The notes beneath the pieces are model-generated. The model ran no database searches and had not been told where the DNA came from. It was given only the letters and a program-made list of their open reading frames with translations. A program made the position numbers and the translations under genes. 64,000 bases of DNA from Timema cristinae (taxonomy: Eukaryota > Arthropoda > Insecta > Phasmatodea > Timematidae), in contig JBCFYV010000012.1 in the NCBI GenBank assembly GCA_039000515.1, forward strand, positions 85,404,284-85,468,283, read 5' to 3'. Every line of letters starts with the position of its first letter. Within the stretch, counting starts at the first letter, position 1. Shown here in pieces: positions 22,131 to 33,397 of the stretch.

Positions 22131-22840
22131 CAGTCAACAGGGGTCTTTCAGTACGATCTGAGAGTTTACCTAAGAAAAGGCCAAAACCACAGCTTGTGTA
22201 ATATACTAAGTACCTTAGGTATGCACATTAACTCATACTGCTCATGGTTACTTGACACATAAAAAGTACAGAAGCACTGAAGCTTTTAACTTATAGGTAA
22301 TTTGATCCCCTTTCATAAGGGAACATATACAGCGTGAATGTCAAGACCACAATAAGGAGGTGCTATCATGTCCCGCTAGTTTGGGGATAATAAGCCCCAA
22401 TTAGGGTATCGCAGCTATAGCTATGGTTGACCATAGCCACGGACACGATCAAATCTTATAACATAAAGGTATACTAAATAAAGTCTAACATTAACAAGCA
22501 CTAGGCTTAAGGAAGCCGTTTAAAGGGTAACAAATATAAACTAGCTCGTGAGATGCAAAGGCCTCATACGGATTTGCCATGCCATATAGAGTCAAAAGGA
22601 GATTACCTAACAAAATAGAGCAAAGGAGACCATTAAGAGGGCCTATAGACCCAATTAGGTCATTAAATACAAACATCAACTCCCGATTACTGTGTGCTGA
22701 CTTTACCCCCGCACTACTTTAGAGTCAAACGTTCTTCCTTCATGTATTTTCTTCGTCACTCGATCCACACTCATCCTCGCAATATGCCCAAATCAACTTT
22801 CACACCAGCCTATTGGATTTCATTTCAAACCGCGCCCCTA
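22131..22840. other. Unidentified island of different composition
   Basis: The base composition is more even than the flanks, and the block includes a CTATGGT/ACCATAG hairpin near 22420-22436. A 62-codon hydrophobic frame lies on the - strand (22491-22679). I considered mitochondrial DNA because of an ATTAGGGTATC phrase but could not confirm any mitochondrial gene. The origin is unknown. Confidence 0.35.
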
Positions 22841-22844
22841 CAGC

Positions 22845-22890
22845 CAGGGGCGGATTTACGGCTCTGCCGCCCATAGTCACTAGATAATTT
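22845..22890 (+). mobile_element. Possible DNA-transposon terminus
   Basis: CAGGGGCGGATTTACGG followed by CTCTGCCGCCC resembles hAT-type element tips. No matching inverted end was found. The stretch to 23770 may be the body, but nothing in it is recognised. Confidence 0.25.
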
Positions 22891-25780
22891 CCCGCCCAAT
22901 TTTCTTACCTTAATTTGTAACCTTCTGAATCCCCGCTTCCCCCCTATTACCCCTTATACACCGATACATATTATGATTATACAAAAATGAGAGAGGGCCA
23001 CTGATTACATCAGCACAATCATTGCATGTCCAATCTAAGCAGTACATACTATATCTGTGCCCAAATAAAGTTGATATCATGGTGGTTTTAATTTTAATCA
23101 CAGTGACATACAATAAGTGTGCACATGGGTGTTGAGTAAGAGTGGAGATACAATTTTTTTAAATTTAATTTGTTTCAAATATTATTTATTATTTTGGACA
23201 TACAATGTTTGTCCAGGAGCATAATAATGCTAACATCTTTCCTGCCATAGTAAAATCTAATTTTTGACCAGAAGTGGACATACAATATCTGTGCTTTAAG
23301 CCATCGATATTATGTATGTTATCTGATTTGACCAACCATTCTAACATATTAATTAGTGCCTAGACTGTTACTTTACAAAGAAAATAACGTCCACGCCTAA
23401 CAATAATATTATATTTTATAAAATAATGTTTTTAGAGGAATTAAAACAATAGACACTGGTTAACCAAATTCAAAATAAAACTTTCATGCAATCAGGTTAG
23501 TAAAATTTGGTTCTTAGAAATTAATGTTTTAAATTTAAATTGCATGTGTATTCTTTAGAATATTCTATAAGCTTAGTTTGATCTAGTCCTATGTCAGTAT
23601 GTTTATTTCCATTTCCAATCTATCTACACATTAATCATATTTTAAATATTAAAAGGAAAATAGACTAACTACTTTACAAAATTAGACAATTGCTTCGTAT
23701 TCAAAATATAATGTTTTTTGTTGTGTTTTTTAAGTGAGTAGTTTTAATAAAAACTCATGTGGATTTTTTTGGGGCGGGGGGGGTGGGTGGGAGGGGGGCG
23801 CTGGATATAATTGTAACAACCCTGTCTTAGCTAACTCTACTTGCTTTAATTATATGCAATTGTAACGAAGAGCTATTGGATTCATATTATTTACCTTTAC
23901 ATTTTTATCTTTTTTGTTAACTTATATCGTTGACGTGACTTGATATTAAATTTATTTAATTTTATTATAAAACCACATTTTCAATTACTCTTTTACATAC
24001 CGTTGTTAGATACTTGTAAACAATAGGAAACCCCCCAAAACAACATTACTCAATCATTTAAGGAAATCTTATATTGTTATATTTCATTTCAACATTAGTC
24101 AACCACTAACTTCCAATACTTAATTTAAATAATTTTAAAGATTAGACACTTTACAAATATATGTGTTTATTAATAAATAAAGAAGTGTTTAGTTTGTAAT
24201 TGATTTTATTTATAGTTCTTTCCCTAACGCTAAACGACTGGCCTTTGTAAATACTATGAGAATTAAACACACATGGAAATGTATTAACTTTTTCACAATT
24301 GTTTTGTAAGGTACCTATTGTAAAATTTTACTTAATATAATTTATATTTTTATTGTCTTTAGGTTGAGTATACTATAATTTTGATCGTAATAAGAGTAAA
24401 TGACTGTCACAAACGTTAGTAAAACTACATTGATTTATTCATAGCTCAAGTAATGTGATTTACATCTTTAACTTTCGATATATATTATAAATAGGCCTAC
24501 CTTTAATATAATAATTAAGTAAAATGCCATCAACTTTGACCTCAATTTTTTGTTATGTATTTATTTGTATTTTCTAAACCTGTTCTTCCTACAAGAATTA
24601 GAGTATACCTGGCCGAACGCATTGGGGGTAGTTTTCACCTTTATAGTTATCAATTTTTTTTTTTTTACATCCTCGTCAGAAGAATGTTGATGCATTTCCA
24701 ATAAACAATACTGCTTAATTTCAAATTATTATAAGTAAAATCCTTGTATATAACGTTAATGTAAAAATAAATTGTTTTTATCCAAAGGAGTTTTAATTTG
24801 GTCTATTATGAATTATTATCAAAACAATTTATAAGATTTACCCACATTTTAATTTATTGGACCTTTTATTTTAACGATTAACTTTCAATTAAAATTAGTT
24901 ATTGTATTAATTAATGCAGAATATCAAGGTTTTAGGCCTACACCTTAATTAGAGATACAAATCTAATATACTATTATTGATAATTAATAATATACTATAT
25001 TATACATGTGAACACACTGAAATAATGTTGAATGAAAACTACTACAGCTATGTATAATTTTGAGATAGAACCCAAATTCTGCCTCCCAAATATTAGCCGA
25101 GAAATAAAGAAGAAACCGACCCTCTACTTTCATTGTCTCGGAATCTGTTTTTGGAAAGAATGGTATAAGTGCCAATCAGTCAACTCTACAGACGAATCTT
25201 TACCATGTTTAGCCATTTAAAAAGAAAATAGGCCTACTTTTTTGAAGTTTACAGCCATGTAAAATATGGCATTTTAATTTTGATAAGGTTAAGTTATATT
25301 TGATTAAAAGTCTATACAGACACAATAAAAATAATACGCATGTAGAATAAATTAAAAAATTAACTCTAAAAATATATTTAACTATTGTGTTTATTCATGT
25401 AAACATTGTTGTGCTCATATGAAAACATTATCATTCAAGCAATAATTGTACACCTCATTTGATAATGTAATTCTTTTTATAATAGAGAATTTTGAGAATA
25501 CATAGCTTAAATATTAAAATAATACCTTAAAAACATATTTACCTGTCCTTTAAAATCGAATAACCGGGATTGCCTTGATCAAAGGTTGTAACGATACTGA
25601 TTTTGACCCCTCTCATATATTAAAAAGAAAGTCATGGATGAAATGCATTTTCTTTAAGTATGGTATGTAAAATATCCTTTCAATACTTCATCCATGGAGA
25701 ATCACGCGCCTTTTCAGATCTGACGTCAATATATTGCACCATCAAAACAAAATTAATTCCGTAGTAGTATTTACCAAAAA
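22891..25780. other. AT-rich, no gene recognised
   Basis: It contains a G-rich tract at 23771-23799 (listed), three TAGGCCTA octamers (24492, 24933, 25229) and repeated GGACATACAAT phrases near 23200-23290. Short frames around 25000-25220 lack any family signature. Confidence 0.5.
23771..23799 (+). repeat. G-rich tract with quadruplex potential
   Basis: Runs of four, eight, three, three and six G are separated by one or two bases. This fits a G-quadruplex pattern on the + strand. Confidence 0.6.
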
Positions 25781-25786
25781 ATCAAG

Positions 25787-26216
25787 TGACGCTAGCTCCT
25801 TATACCCAATAGGAAGCTAGCCTTCATAACACCTGTCGCCAGGACTCTTTCGATTTGTTGGTTCTGACATGGTCACGAGCGGTCCAAGGGCAAGGGGTAG
25901 GTCATATATAAGTTGCTTGTGCGTATTAATACACACAGTGTCGGTGACATAAATCTACAGAACGTTGTAATAAGAGAGTGCCAATACAAATATACACAGT
26001 GCCGGTCGCATAAATCTAACAAATTATATCTTAAGTGCCGGTAGCATAAATATAGCAGTAGCAGTCATTCACAATGCCACTAACTGAAATCTGTAGTTCA
26101 ACTAAACTGTATCATATAAACTTATATCTTCAGTGCCGAAGATAAAAACTTTAATAAATCGTGTGCAACAATAAAAATCTTATTTATTAAATTAACATAT
26201 CTGATAATTCTGTATC
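25787..26216 (+). mobile_element. Possible LTR of a retrotransposon
   Basis: The block begins TGACGCTAGC and ends GTATCA, with a TATATAA promoter-like box (25913-25920) and AATAAA-type signals near 26168. A GCTAGCTCCT/AGGAAGCTAGC hairpin lies at its start. Just after the end comes TTGGCGCTCGATCACG, which looks like a primer-binding site. No second LTR or gag-pol was found, so it would be a solo or truncated copy. Confidence 0.3.
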
Positions 26217-27044
26217 ATAATAATTGGCGCTCGATCACGTGGCTATAAATACCAATTAAATCATTAAAATACCATTCCGTTTTAATTAGTGCTCGATCAC
26301 GGGTCTATTATCAGCTGATTAAATGGTATAACTTCAATCGGTGCCCATCGCCGATCCGTAATTTATTAATCTACGCCCAACACGAAGCGATTAATTCAAT
26401 ATCAATCATAACAAGTTAGCACAGGAGAACTATTTTCTGTTTTGGCCTGAACAGCAGTAGGACGATGCCGTTCATCACCATTTCCTTGTTGAACCGGAAC
26501 TTTTCTGATAAATTCCCATTCAGAATATAATTTGACAAGGTTATTCGCATGTCAGATATCTTTTTGGCTGAGGTACATCCCCAAAAATAGTCTACAGATA
26601 ACTCTTAAAAGGTCGATCAAATTGTCGTCGGAAAACCAATCGTCCTCCATATTGAAAGTCGAAAAATGTTGATTTAGTGTGGATTTAGTCTGGTGATTGT
26701 TTTGTTAAAGTTCAAACTCAAAATTTTCCTATCATGGGACTATGACATGAGTACTTTACCTCTCTTTAAATTGCTTCACCTGAGTTTAGGGAGGCTACTT
26801 CATACATTTAGTAGTGTCACACAGACACAGACAAAAGGCATGCTCCGATGCTTCCAGAAGGGGAGCACGAGAGCAAGTTCCAACACGTACCGACCAATTG
26901 GTAACACCGTGTGGTTCGCAAAAATTAAAAAAACGGGTTGTCACGTTTCGCGAAGTTCTGGAACAAAGAAACAGAGATTACATAATATTAGTAATATTGG
27001 GGGTAAAAAGGGGGAATAAGAAATTGAGAAACCGAATAAGGGTT
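26217..27044. other. Unassigned stretch left of the LINE
   Basis: The phrase GCTCGATCACG occurs twice (26229 and 26291 regions), with a related GCCCATCGCCGATC near 26343. If the LTR call is right this would be its leader. The frames at 26693-27050 match nothing known. Confidence 0.35.
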
Positions 27045-27122
27045 TTTTAGAGTTACGTGCGGAGACACTACTCTATGGGGGGCTGGGTGAGAGCCTCCCA
27101 AACCACTGTTGACACATCTCGC

Positions 27123-29835
27123 TTATCCAAGCAGGGCTTTGGGACGTCGATGGCACCCACCAGGGTCGATGACGTAGTTCCCAAGCCCCTGGATAAGAGG
27201 ATTGGTGGCACCGGGAAGTCTGACGTCGAAGGACTGCGCCAGTTTCCGTAAGTGGTCCTTAATGGTAGGCATATCCAGGTCACGATGAAGAGTCTCATTC
27301 CGGACATACCAAGGTGCGCCCACAATGATCCTCAGACATACGCTCTGGAACGCCTGCATCCACCTCATATACGTGTCCGCCAGGTGACCCCAAGCGGGAC
27401 ACGCGTAGTCAAGGATGGACTGAGCAGCTGCTTGTACAGCGTCAGACCGTTCCTTGTAGACAGGGCGCTACACCTGTTAAGCAGTGGGCCTAGGACTCCC
27501 AGCCTTTGCCTCGCCTTGTTGAGTCTTTCGTTACAGTGTCGTCTCCAGGTCAGTTTTGTGTCCAGCGTAAGTCCCAGGTACTTAACACTGTCCGCCCATC
27601 TGATCTGTTCTCCGAACAGCTGGAGTGGGGCCGGCCTGTAGTACTTTCTTTTCCATGTGAAGAGCATTGCAGTGCTCTTCTCCATGTTAATACTTGTTCT
27701 CCAGGTAGTCAGCCACCCCTCCAACTGCGTCAGATGCGTCTGAAGTCGCCTCTCCACCAGCTGCCCTCGCCACGACTCCGCTACTAGAGCCGTATCGTCC
27801 ACATACAGAGCCAACTCGGTGCCTGGGGATTTTGGAACGTCGTTCACATAAGACTGAAGAGCATTGGGCCCACCATGGAACCCTGTGGCACTCCAGCCCA
27901 AATGCTTCTGACTTGGGAGGTGGCGTTCCCAAAGGTATTGGAAAAGGTGCAATGGGAAAGATAAGATTGAACAACCTTAACTAGGTAGAAGGGCAGGTTC
28001 AGGGAGAGGAGTTTGAAAAGGAGACCCTCGTGCCAAACACGGTCGAAGGCCTTTGCCACGTCAAGAAAGACAGCACCAGTCAGCCTGTTGATGTTGAAGT
28101 TCCTCGTAACCTGCTCCACGAGCCGGACAAGTTGATGAGACGTAGCGTGTCCCGCCCGAAAGCCGAACTGCTCGTCCACCAAGATGCCCCCTCGCGAACA
28201 TGTCGGGTGAGTCTCGTCAGTATTAGTCTCTCGAACAACTTGCCCAGACAGTCGAGCAAGCTGATCGGTCGGTAGGACGAAGCTAGGGCAGGGTCCTTAC
28301 CCGGTTTATGAAAGCAGAGGACGTTGGCATGCTTCCAGAGCTCGGGGAAGTGACTCAGGAACAGGACGGCGTTGAATAACTCCACAAGGAAGTTAATCGC
28401 CTCTAAGGGCAGCTTTCTGAGGACCGCGTTACTGATACCGTCGGATCCGGGGGCCTTGTTTTGTCGTAGAGCGGCTATCGCCCGTGACATTTTTGTCACC
28501 TCCGTGGGTTCAGGTTCATCCAAGGGTCTGTACGAGACCGCACTGATGACCTGCGCCACGTGCGCAACGTGCACCGGGTCTGACAGGTTGTCAGTCGGTA
28601 CAAATTGCGCCTCTAAGTGCTCAGCGAGAGCATCGGCCTTCTCCTGGTCGGAGTTGGCCACCCCGTTGCGACTCACAATAGGCGGCCTTGGTGCGGGGAC
28701 CCGCATCAAGTTCCTCGTCATTTGCCACAAGGACCTGTCCTGCACGCACAGGCTCTCAATCTTGTCCTCCCAGACACTGTTCCGGTATTCTCGGACCATC
28801 TCCCGAACCGCATGGACTTTGCGGCTCCAGTTGGCCTTGTCTACCGGGTCCCTCGAGATTTTCCAAGCCTTCCTCAGCCGATTTTTCTCCCGGACGTGCC
28901 TGAGGATAGAATCGGGCAAAGAAGCCTGTGGCGCCCTCTTAGGACGGTGTCTCGGCGTCAAAGCTTCGAGCGACCCCTTGATGGCGGAAGTTATGAGCTC
29001 CGCACCGCGATCGATTTCTGCTGCTGTTTGAAAGGTAGGGGTGGGTCCCAACCTCTCTCTCTCAACACTTTCGTAAACCTGTCCCAGTCAGTGCGCTTTA
29101 GGTCGGGTTTTTCGGGGGGTCTATGAAGGACACCGCGAGTCCCAGGTTCACAAGAACGGGGTTGTGATCCGAGTCTAGCTCAGCTAGAGAATTCAGCACT
29201 AACCGACTTCTAATCCCTATGGAGACAACGAAGTCTAGGACGTCCGGGAGATAGCCGGGATTGAAAGGGAAGTGGGTAAGGGTCGGAGACCCGGAAGCCA
29301 CCAGGCCGTGTAGATCTATGACGTCGCGGAGCAATCCGCCGCGAGCGCACATAATCCTAGAGCCCCATGAAGGGTGCTTAGCGTTGAAGTCACCACCGAT
29401 TAAAACAGGCGTGGTACCTCGAAGCAGCACCTCCATATCAGCCCTCGTAGCCTGGTCGAACCGGCGGTAGGGAGGGAAGTAGATGGAAATGAGACGCACT
29501 GGGCCGCTCGAGGTCACCAGTTGGATAGCCGTTGCTTCCATGTGTTGGAGGGGAGGAAGTGAGACGACGTGGTGGTTAAGGCCCCTTCGGACAAGAAACG
29601 CCGTCCCGCCCCTTCCCACATTCCCCGCTCGGTCACTACGATGGCAGATAAACTCTGCTAACGAGAACCTCATTGCGGAGCGCAAGTGGGTTTCTCCCAG
29701 CAGCATTACATCGACACGATGCTTTGCCAGGAAACTTTCAAGCTCAGCCTTCTTCCCCGCGACTCCGTTGGCGTTCCAGAGTGCAACCGTGAGCTCATTC
29801 AGCACTGGTGGTCCTCTATTCGGGTGCACTGCCAT
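27123..29835 (-). pseudogene. Jockey-type ORF2 (endonuclease and reverse transcriptase), frame-broken
   Basis: The start at 29835 reads MAVHPNRGPP, then LTVALWNANG. Endonuclease motifs are visible: LLGETHL, GGDFNAKHPSWG and SDHNPV. The reverse transcriptase part carries YRPISLLDCLGKLFERLI, QFGFRAGHATSHQL, FLDVAKAFDRVWH, GVPQGSMVGPM, LYVDDTAL with the YVDD active site, and VKYLGLTLD. A C-terminal piece (27123-27368) follows. Frames change near 29075, 28165, 27880 and 27366. The catalytic residues remain, so the breaks are either recent or sequencing errors. The function would be nicking the target DNA and copying the RNA into the genome. Confidence 0.85.
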
Positions 29836-32561
29836 GAGAAACCAGGTAGAGGATGATGTGCTCCATGACCGGTGGCCACGGTTACTCCTCGGAGACTCCT
29901 GGACCTTCCTCAAGAGACTCGATGAAAAGTCCCATGGGTCCAGTCCCGGAATACCCTTGAGTAGCTCAATGCAATTTTTGAACTTTGCAGCATCATCCTT
30001 GGGTGTGGAGGTTACAGGGGTGACAAGGTTAGGAGTTGGGAGTGGAAGGAAAGGGTTGGAAGGGCGTAGGATGGCAGTGTGGGTTGGGATAGGGAGAGGA
30101 GCGGTCTTGGGCGGGCCCTCGACCAAAGGGGTAGAACCGGATTCCACCGGTTCAGGTTTGGTGGCTTTGGAAGGTGCCTCGGCCTGAGGTGGAGGGGTAT
30201 CTCTCTTTGACAGCACATTGGCGAACGATTGTACCAGTGGCTTTGGTGTTGGAGCTGGAGTCACTGTCACCCTCCGTCCCGCAACGTGCCCCGAGGGCTT
30301 CTGGCCTTCACTTAGCCCATCCATCCTCCCTTCTTGAGGCTTGGAGACACGCACATTTCCTGCCATCCGCAAGGACTTGTACGTGGGACAGCCCCGCCAC
30401 GCCGAGGAATGAGCTCCTGAGCAGTGCAGGCACTTCGGGGGAGATCGTCTCTCCTCCGGGCACCCACCCCTCTCGTGGTCACCACCACAGAACCCACACC
30501 TAGGGTTAGCGCGGCAATCCCTCCGCACATGACCAAACCGGAAACAATTCTTGCACTGAACCGGGCCGCCTGGAGACTTGTACTTCTCCACCCTGACGTG
30601 AGCCCGCACAGGACTGATATGAAGTACAGCCTTGCGGTGTGCTCCCTGGGCGTCAGAGAGACAACGAAGTTCGGCAACCGCTGCCTTTCTCCAGTCTTCT
30701 GATCCCGCTTCCATTGGGAGAGCACCTGTGTGATGGATTTCACGGGGAAGCCCATCTCCACTAGCTCCTCCTGGATGTCGTCAGGGTTTGTCCGTGTCAG
30801 GAGTCCCTTCACCACGACCCTGACCAGTCGCTCCCGTCCCAGCTCGTAGGACCAATGCTGGATCCCCAAGCTCGGCAAGAACTTATGGAGGGCGCGGTAA
30901 TCCTCCTCCAACCCGCACTGGAGGCGCACTCGGTCCCCCGGCTGCCTGACCGCCTCCACAGGCTCTCGAACCTTGGACCGGATGGCCCTCGCCAACTTGG
31001 AGTAGCCCTCCACATCACACAATATGATGGGAGGGATCTTCCCCTTCGCTCTGCCAGCCGGCCCAGAGCCACTAGTACCAGGCTGGGGTGAGGCACGGCT
31101 TGCGTTGTTACCCGCAGGTTTCCGCCGCTTCCCACCTTTACCCAGCGCTGGCGCACCCTGGCCCGGGCCATCGCTGGCCTCGCTCTCATCACCAGAGCTG
31201 CCGCCTAAATGGTTAGGGTTGCCCCCCAGCAGCTTCCTGGTGTTGCCGGCCTTCCCCCTTCGGCGGGGTCTTACGGTCCGAAATCCTTCAGACTCATCAT
31301 CGGACCCCTGGCTCGACTCATCACGCATCAACGGGAGGTCTGGTCCTGAAGACAGTCCCTCCACGTCCACGGACTCGCACGAGCAGTCAACACGCGCGAA
31401 GCGTGCGACCCGGTCTTCCGAGTCTGAAGAAAATTCAGCCGGGCGTTTCTTACCTACCGACATCCCTTGGCGGGAGATGTCGGATTTGACGTGGGTTTTT
31501 GAGACCCTTGCGATAGCGCTTGCGTCGGTGCCGCTTACAGCAGTCTTTACTGGCGGAGGACGGCTAGGCTCCCCCTGGTCAGGGCTTATGTTGGCACCGT
31601 TAGGTTTCCACCCATCGTGCTGGCGGGAGCTTTCGCCATCCTCCCCGGTTTGTGGGCTGTCGGCCCTAAAAAGGGCCTCTAGCAGAGTTTGGCCATCAGC
31701 GGCACGCTCACCTCCTGTAGTCGTAGGGGCCCCGCTGGGTTCGCCCGCATCGGCATTACTTCCGACGCTTTGAAGGGGGCCAGCACTGTCCTTCAAGCCG
31801 AGGCCCGAGGGTGCAGTGCCGGAAGCCCCGGTGGATCTGCCAGCGGCACGTGCGCCTTCGGTAGCTGGAGGGGCCCCGCTGGCTTCATCTTGGCCATCTG
31901 CGCCCACCTCGCCGGTAGTTGGCGAGGTCACGCTGACCGAGTTGGCCCTAAAAAAGGCCGAAACATCACCTGAGGGTGGCACCGACTGGGTGTTGGCTAC
32001 CGGCACGCTCCCCTCCGATAACTTGAGGGACCCCGTTGCCTTCACCCGCTTGGCTGTGCACTGCGCCCACCTCCCCGGTAAATTGGGGGGTCACGCCAGC
32101 CGTGTTGGCCCTAGAAAGGGCCGATTTGTTGGCCCTAAAAAGGGCCAATTCGTCACCTGGGGGCGACTCTAGCTCACCTCGGCCAGCGACACGCTCGGCT
32201 CCGGGAATTGGAGCGGCCCCGCTGACTTCGGCAGCCACCTCCGGCTTGTTGTCCCTCGAAGGGGCAGCTGCCTCTAGAGCTCCCGCCTTCGGGCTTGTGG
32301 TGGACCACTTGCCACCCGGCACGACCTCCTTCCTGACCGGGGAGCCTTCAGTCCCCGCGAGCGGAAACTTCCAACCTCCCCAGAAAGGACGGGCAGCACA
32401 AGCCTGCCGTTGATGGCGGATCCCCCGCCGCTCGCCGCCAACTTCTTCTTGACCGGGGCCGGTCGCTTCCCGGGCCCGGGATTCTTCCTTGCCTCATCCG
32501 GCGGTATTCTCCCGACCCCGATGCCAACACCTTTCTTCATCTTCACCGCGGGCTCCATCAA
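29836..32561 (-). pseudogene. Jockey-type ORF1 (Gag-like RNA-binding protein), frame-broken
   Basis: The start is near 32558-32561. The N-terminal third (32561 to about 31400) is low-complexity, rich in Gly, Pro, Ala and Glu, with a repeated ALFRA(N/D) motif. A conserved block follows (about 30670-31010) with PPIILCDVEGYSKLARAIRS and a globular region up to NFVVSLT, matching the arthropod PRE_C2HC/Gag region. Three zinc knuckles come next: CKNCFRFGHVRRDC, CGFCGGDHERGGC and CLHCSGAHSSAWRGC. ORF1 proteins bind the element RNA. Frame changes lie near 32290, 32010 and 30630. The knuckle frame runs on without a stop into ORF2, which is unusual. Confidence 0.75.
31662..32146 (-). repeat. Repeated GGCCCTAAAAAGGGCC hairpins in ORF1
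   Basis: Near-identical 16-bp inverted repeats lie at 31662-31677, 31944-31959, 32107-32122 and 32131-32146. On the - strand they encode the repeated ALFRA(N/D)-like peptide of ORF1. A weaker copy (GTCCCTCGAAGGGG) lies near 32251. Confidence 0.85.
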
Positions 32562-32645
32562 ACCATAGAAAACAGCAGTCGCTAAGTAGGCTCAGAAGCA
32601 GAGAACACGTAAGGGAGGCAGGACGACACCTTGCACTCCCATCTT

Positions 32646-33397
32646 ATAGTGTGTCGTACTTGAGGTGTTTTAAGTCTGACTATGAACCCAAGCCTTTTAA
32701 TTTGTTTGGAGTTACGACTTTCGTCTGTTGGACTAATAATTCAAGTTGGTTTATTCTGCCATCTAGCAGTCGTATGAGGAAGTATGACTAATACTTATGG
32801 CTTAAAACTTAACTTACTGTCCACCCTTTATGGATACAATTCAGGATTTTTAAAGTTATTTATTTATAAATCTGTTTGAATGGAGACCAATCATGGTGGA
32901 CACTAATCAGGATTTGGTGGATATAATGCAGATAATTCAAGTGGATACAATTGAGTTTTTTTTTTATTGAAGCTTTTATTTGAGAAATATCTGATTGAAG
33001 ACAGTTCAGAGTGGATACAATTCAGTCCCCTCTCTTTAGGAAGGTGAAAAGAAGTATTTAGAAACAACTGAACAATTTGCTGATAAAATAACAAATTCAC
33101 TGCCTCAAGATAAGTTTAATTATTTTACTTAAATCTAGTTGATTTATGAAGGTTTGATCGATTATAGAATTGGGCATGGATGTTGTTATGCAATTCATCT
33201 AATTGTTTTGATAAAGAATGACATTTATGATGGAATTATAATTAGGTATAGATTATTCATGTTTCAATTTATTTGTTTTTTTCCTTATTTAAGACTGTTT
33301 TATAGTTTATGAGACCATGATCATTATCTTTTGCTACTTAACATTTCATTCCCATGTGGAAAAATAATATCTGGCCAGAACTGGACCAGATCCGGGC
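32646..33397. other. No gene; short dispersed GTGGATACAATTCAG copies
   Basis: The phrase GTGGATACAATTCAG or a close variant occurs at about 32829, 32918, 32940 and 33010. Nothing else is recognised. Confidence 0.45.

Larger units (their letters stand above)
27045..32645 (-). mobile_element. Jockey-type non-LTR retrotransposon, 5.6 kb, defective
   Basis: The element has an ORF1 with a Gag-like domain and three zinc knuckles, followed by an ORF2 with AP-endonuclease and reverse transcriptase, all on the - strand. The order and the missing LTRs are typical of the Jockey group of LINEs. It is much richer in G+C than its AT-rich flanks. At least seven frame changes interrupt it. Both ends are approximate; a short T-run at 27043-27048 may be the remnant of the A tail. 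No target duplication was identified. Confidence 0.85.

Noticed and set aside
22491..22679. Mitochondrial gene fragment (62-codon hydrophobic frame)
   Set aside because: No mitochondrial protein or rRNA could be matched beyond a short ATTAGGGTATC phrase; left as an unidentified island.
26693..27019. 108-codon + strand frame
   Set aside because: No family motif; it abuts the LINE 3' end and reads like chance.
31024..31773. 249-codon + strand frame and others opposite the LINE (28372-29031, 29483-30187)
   Set aside because: GC-rich DNA has few stops. The - strand carries clear Gag, endonuclease and reverse transcriptase motifs; the + strand frames carry none.
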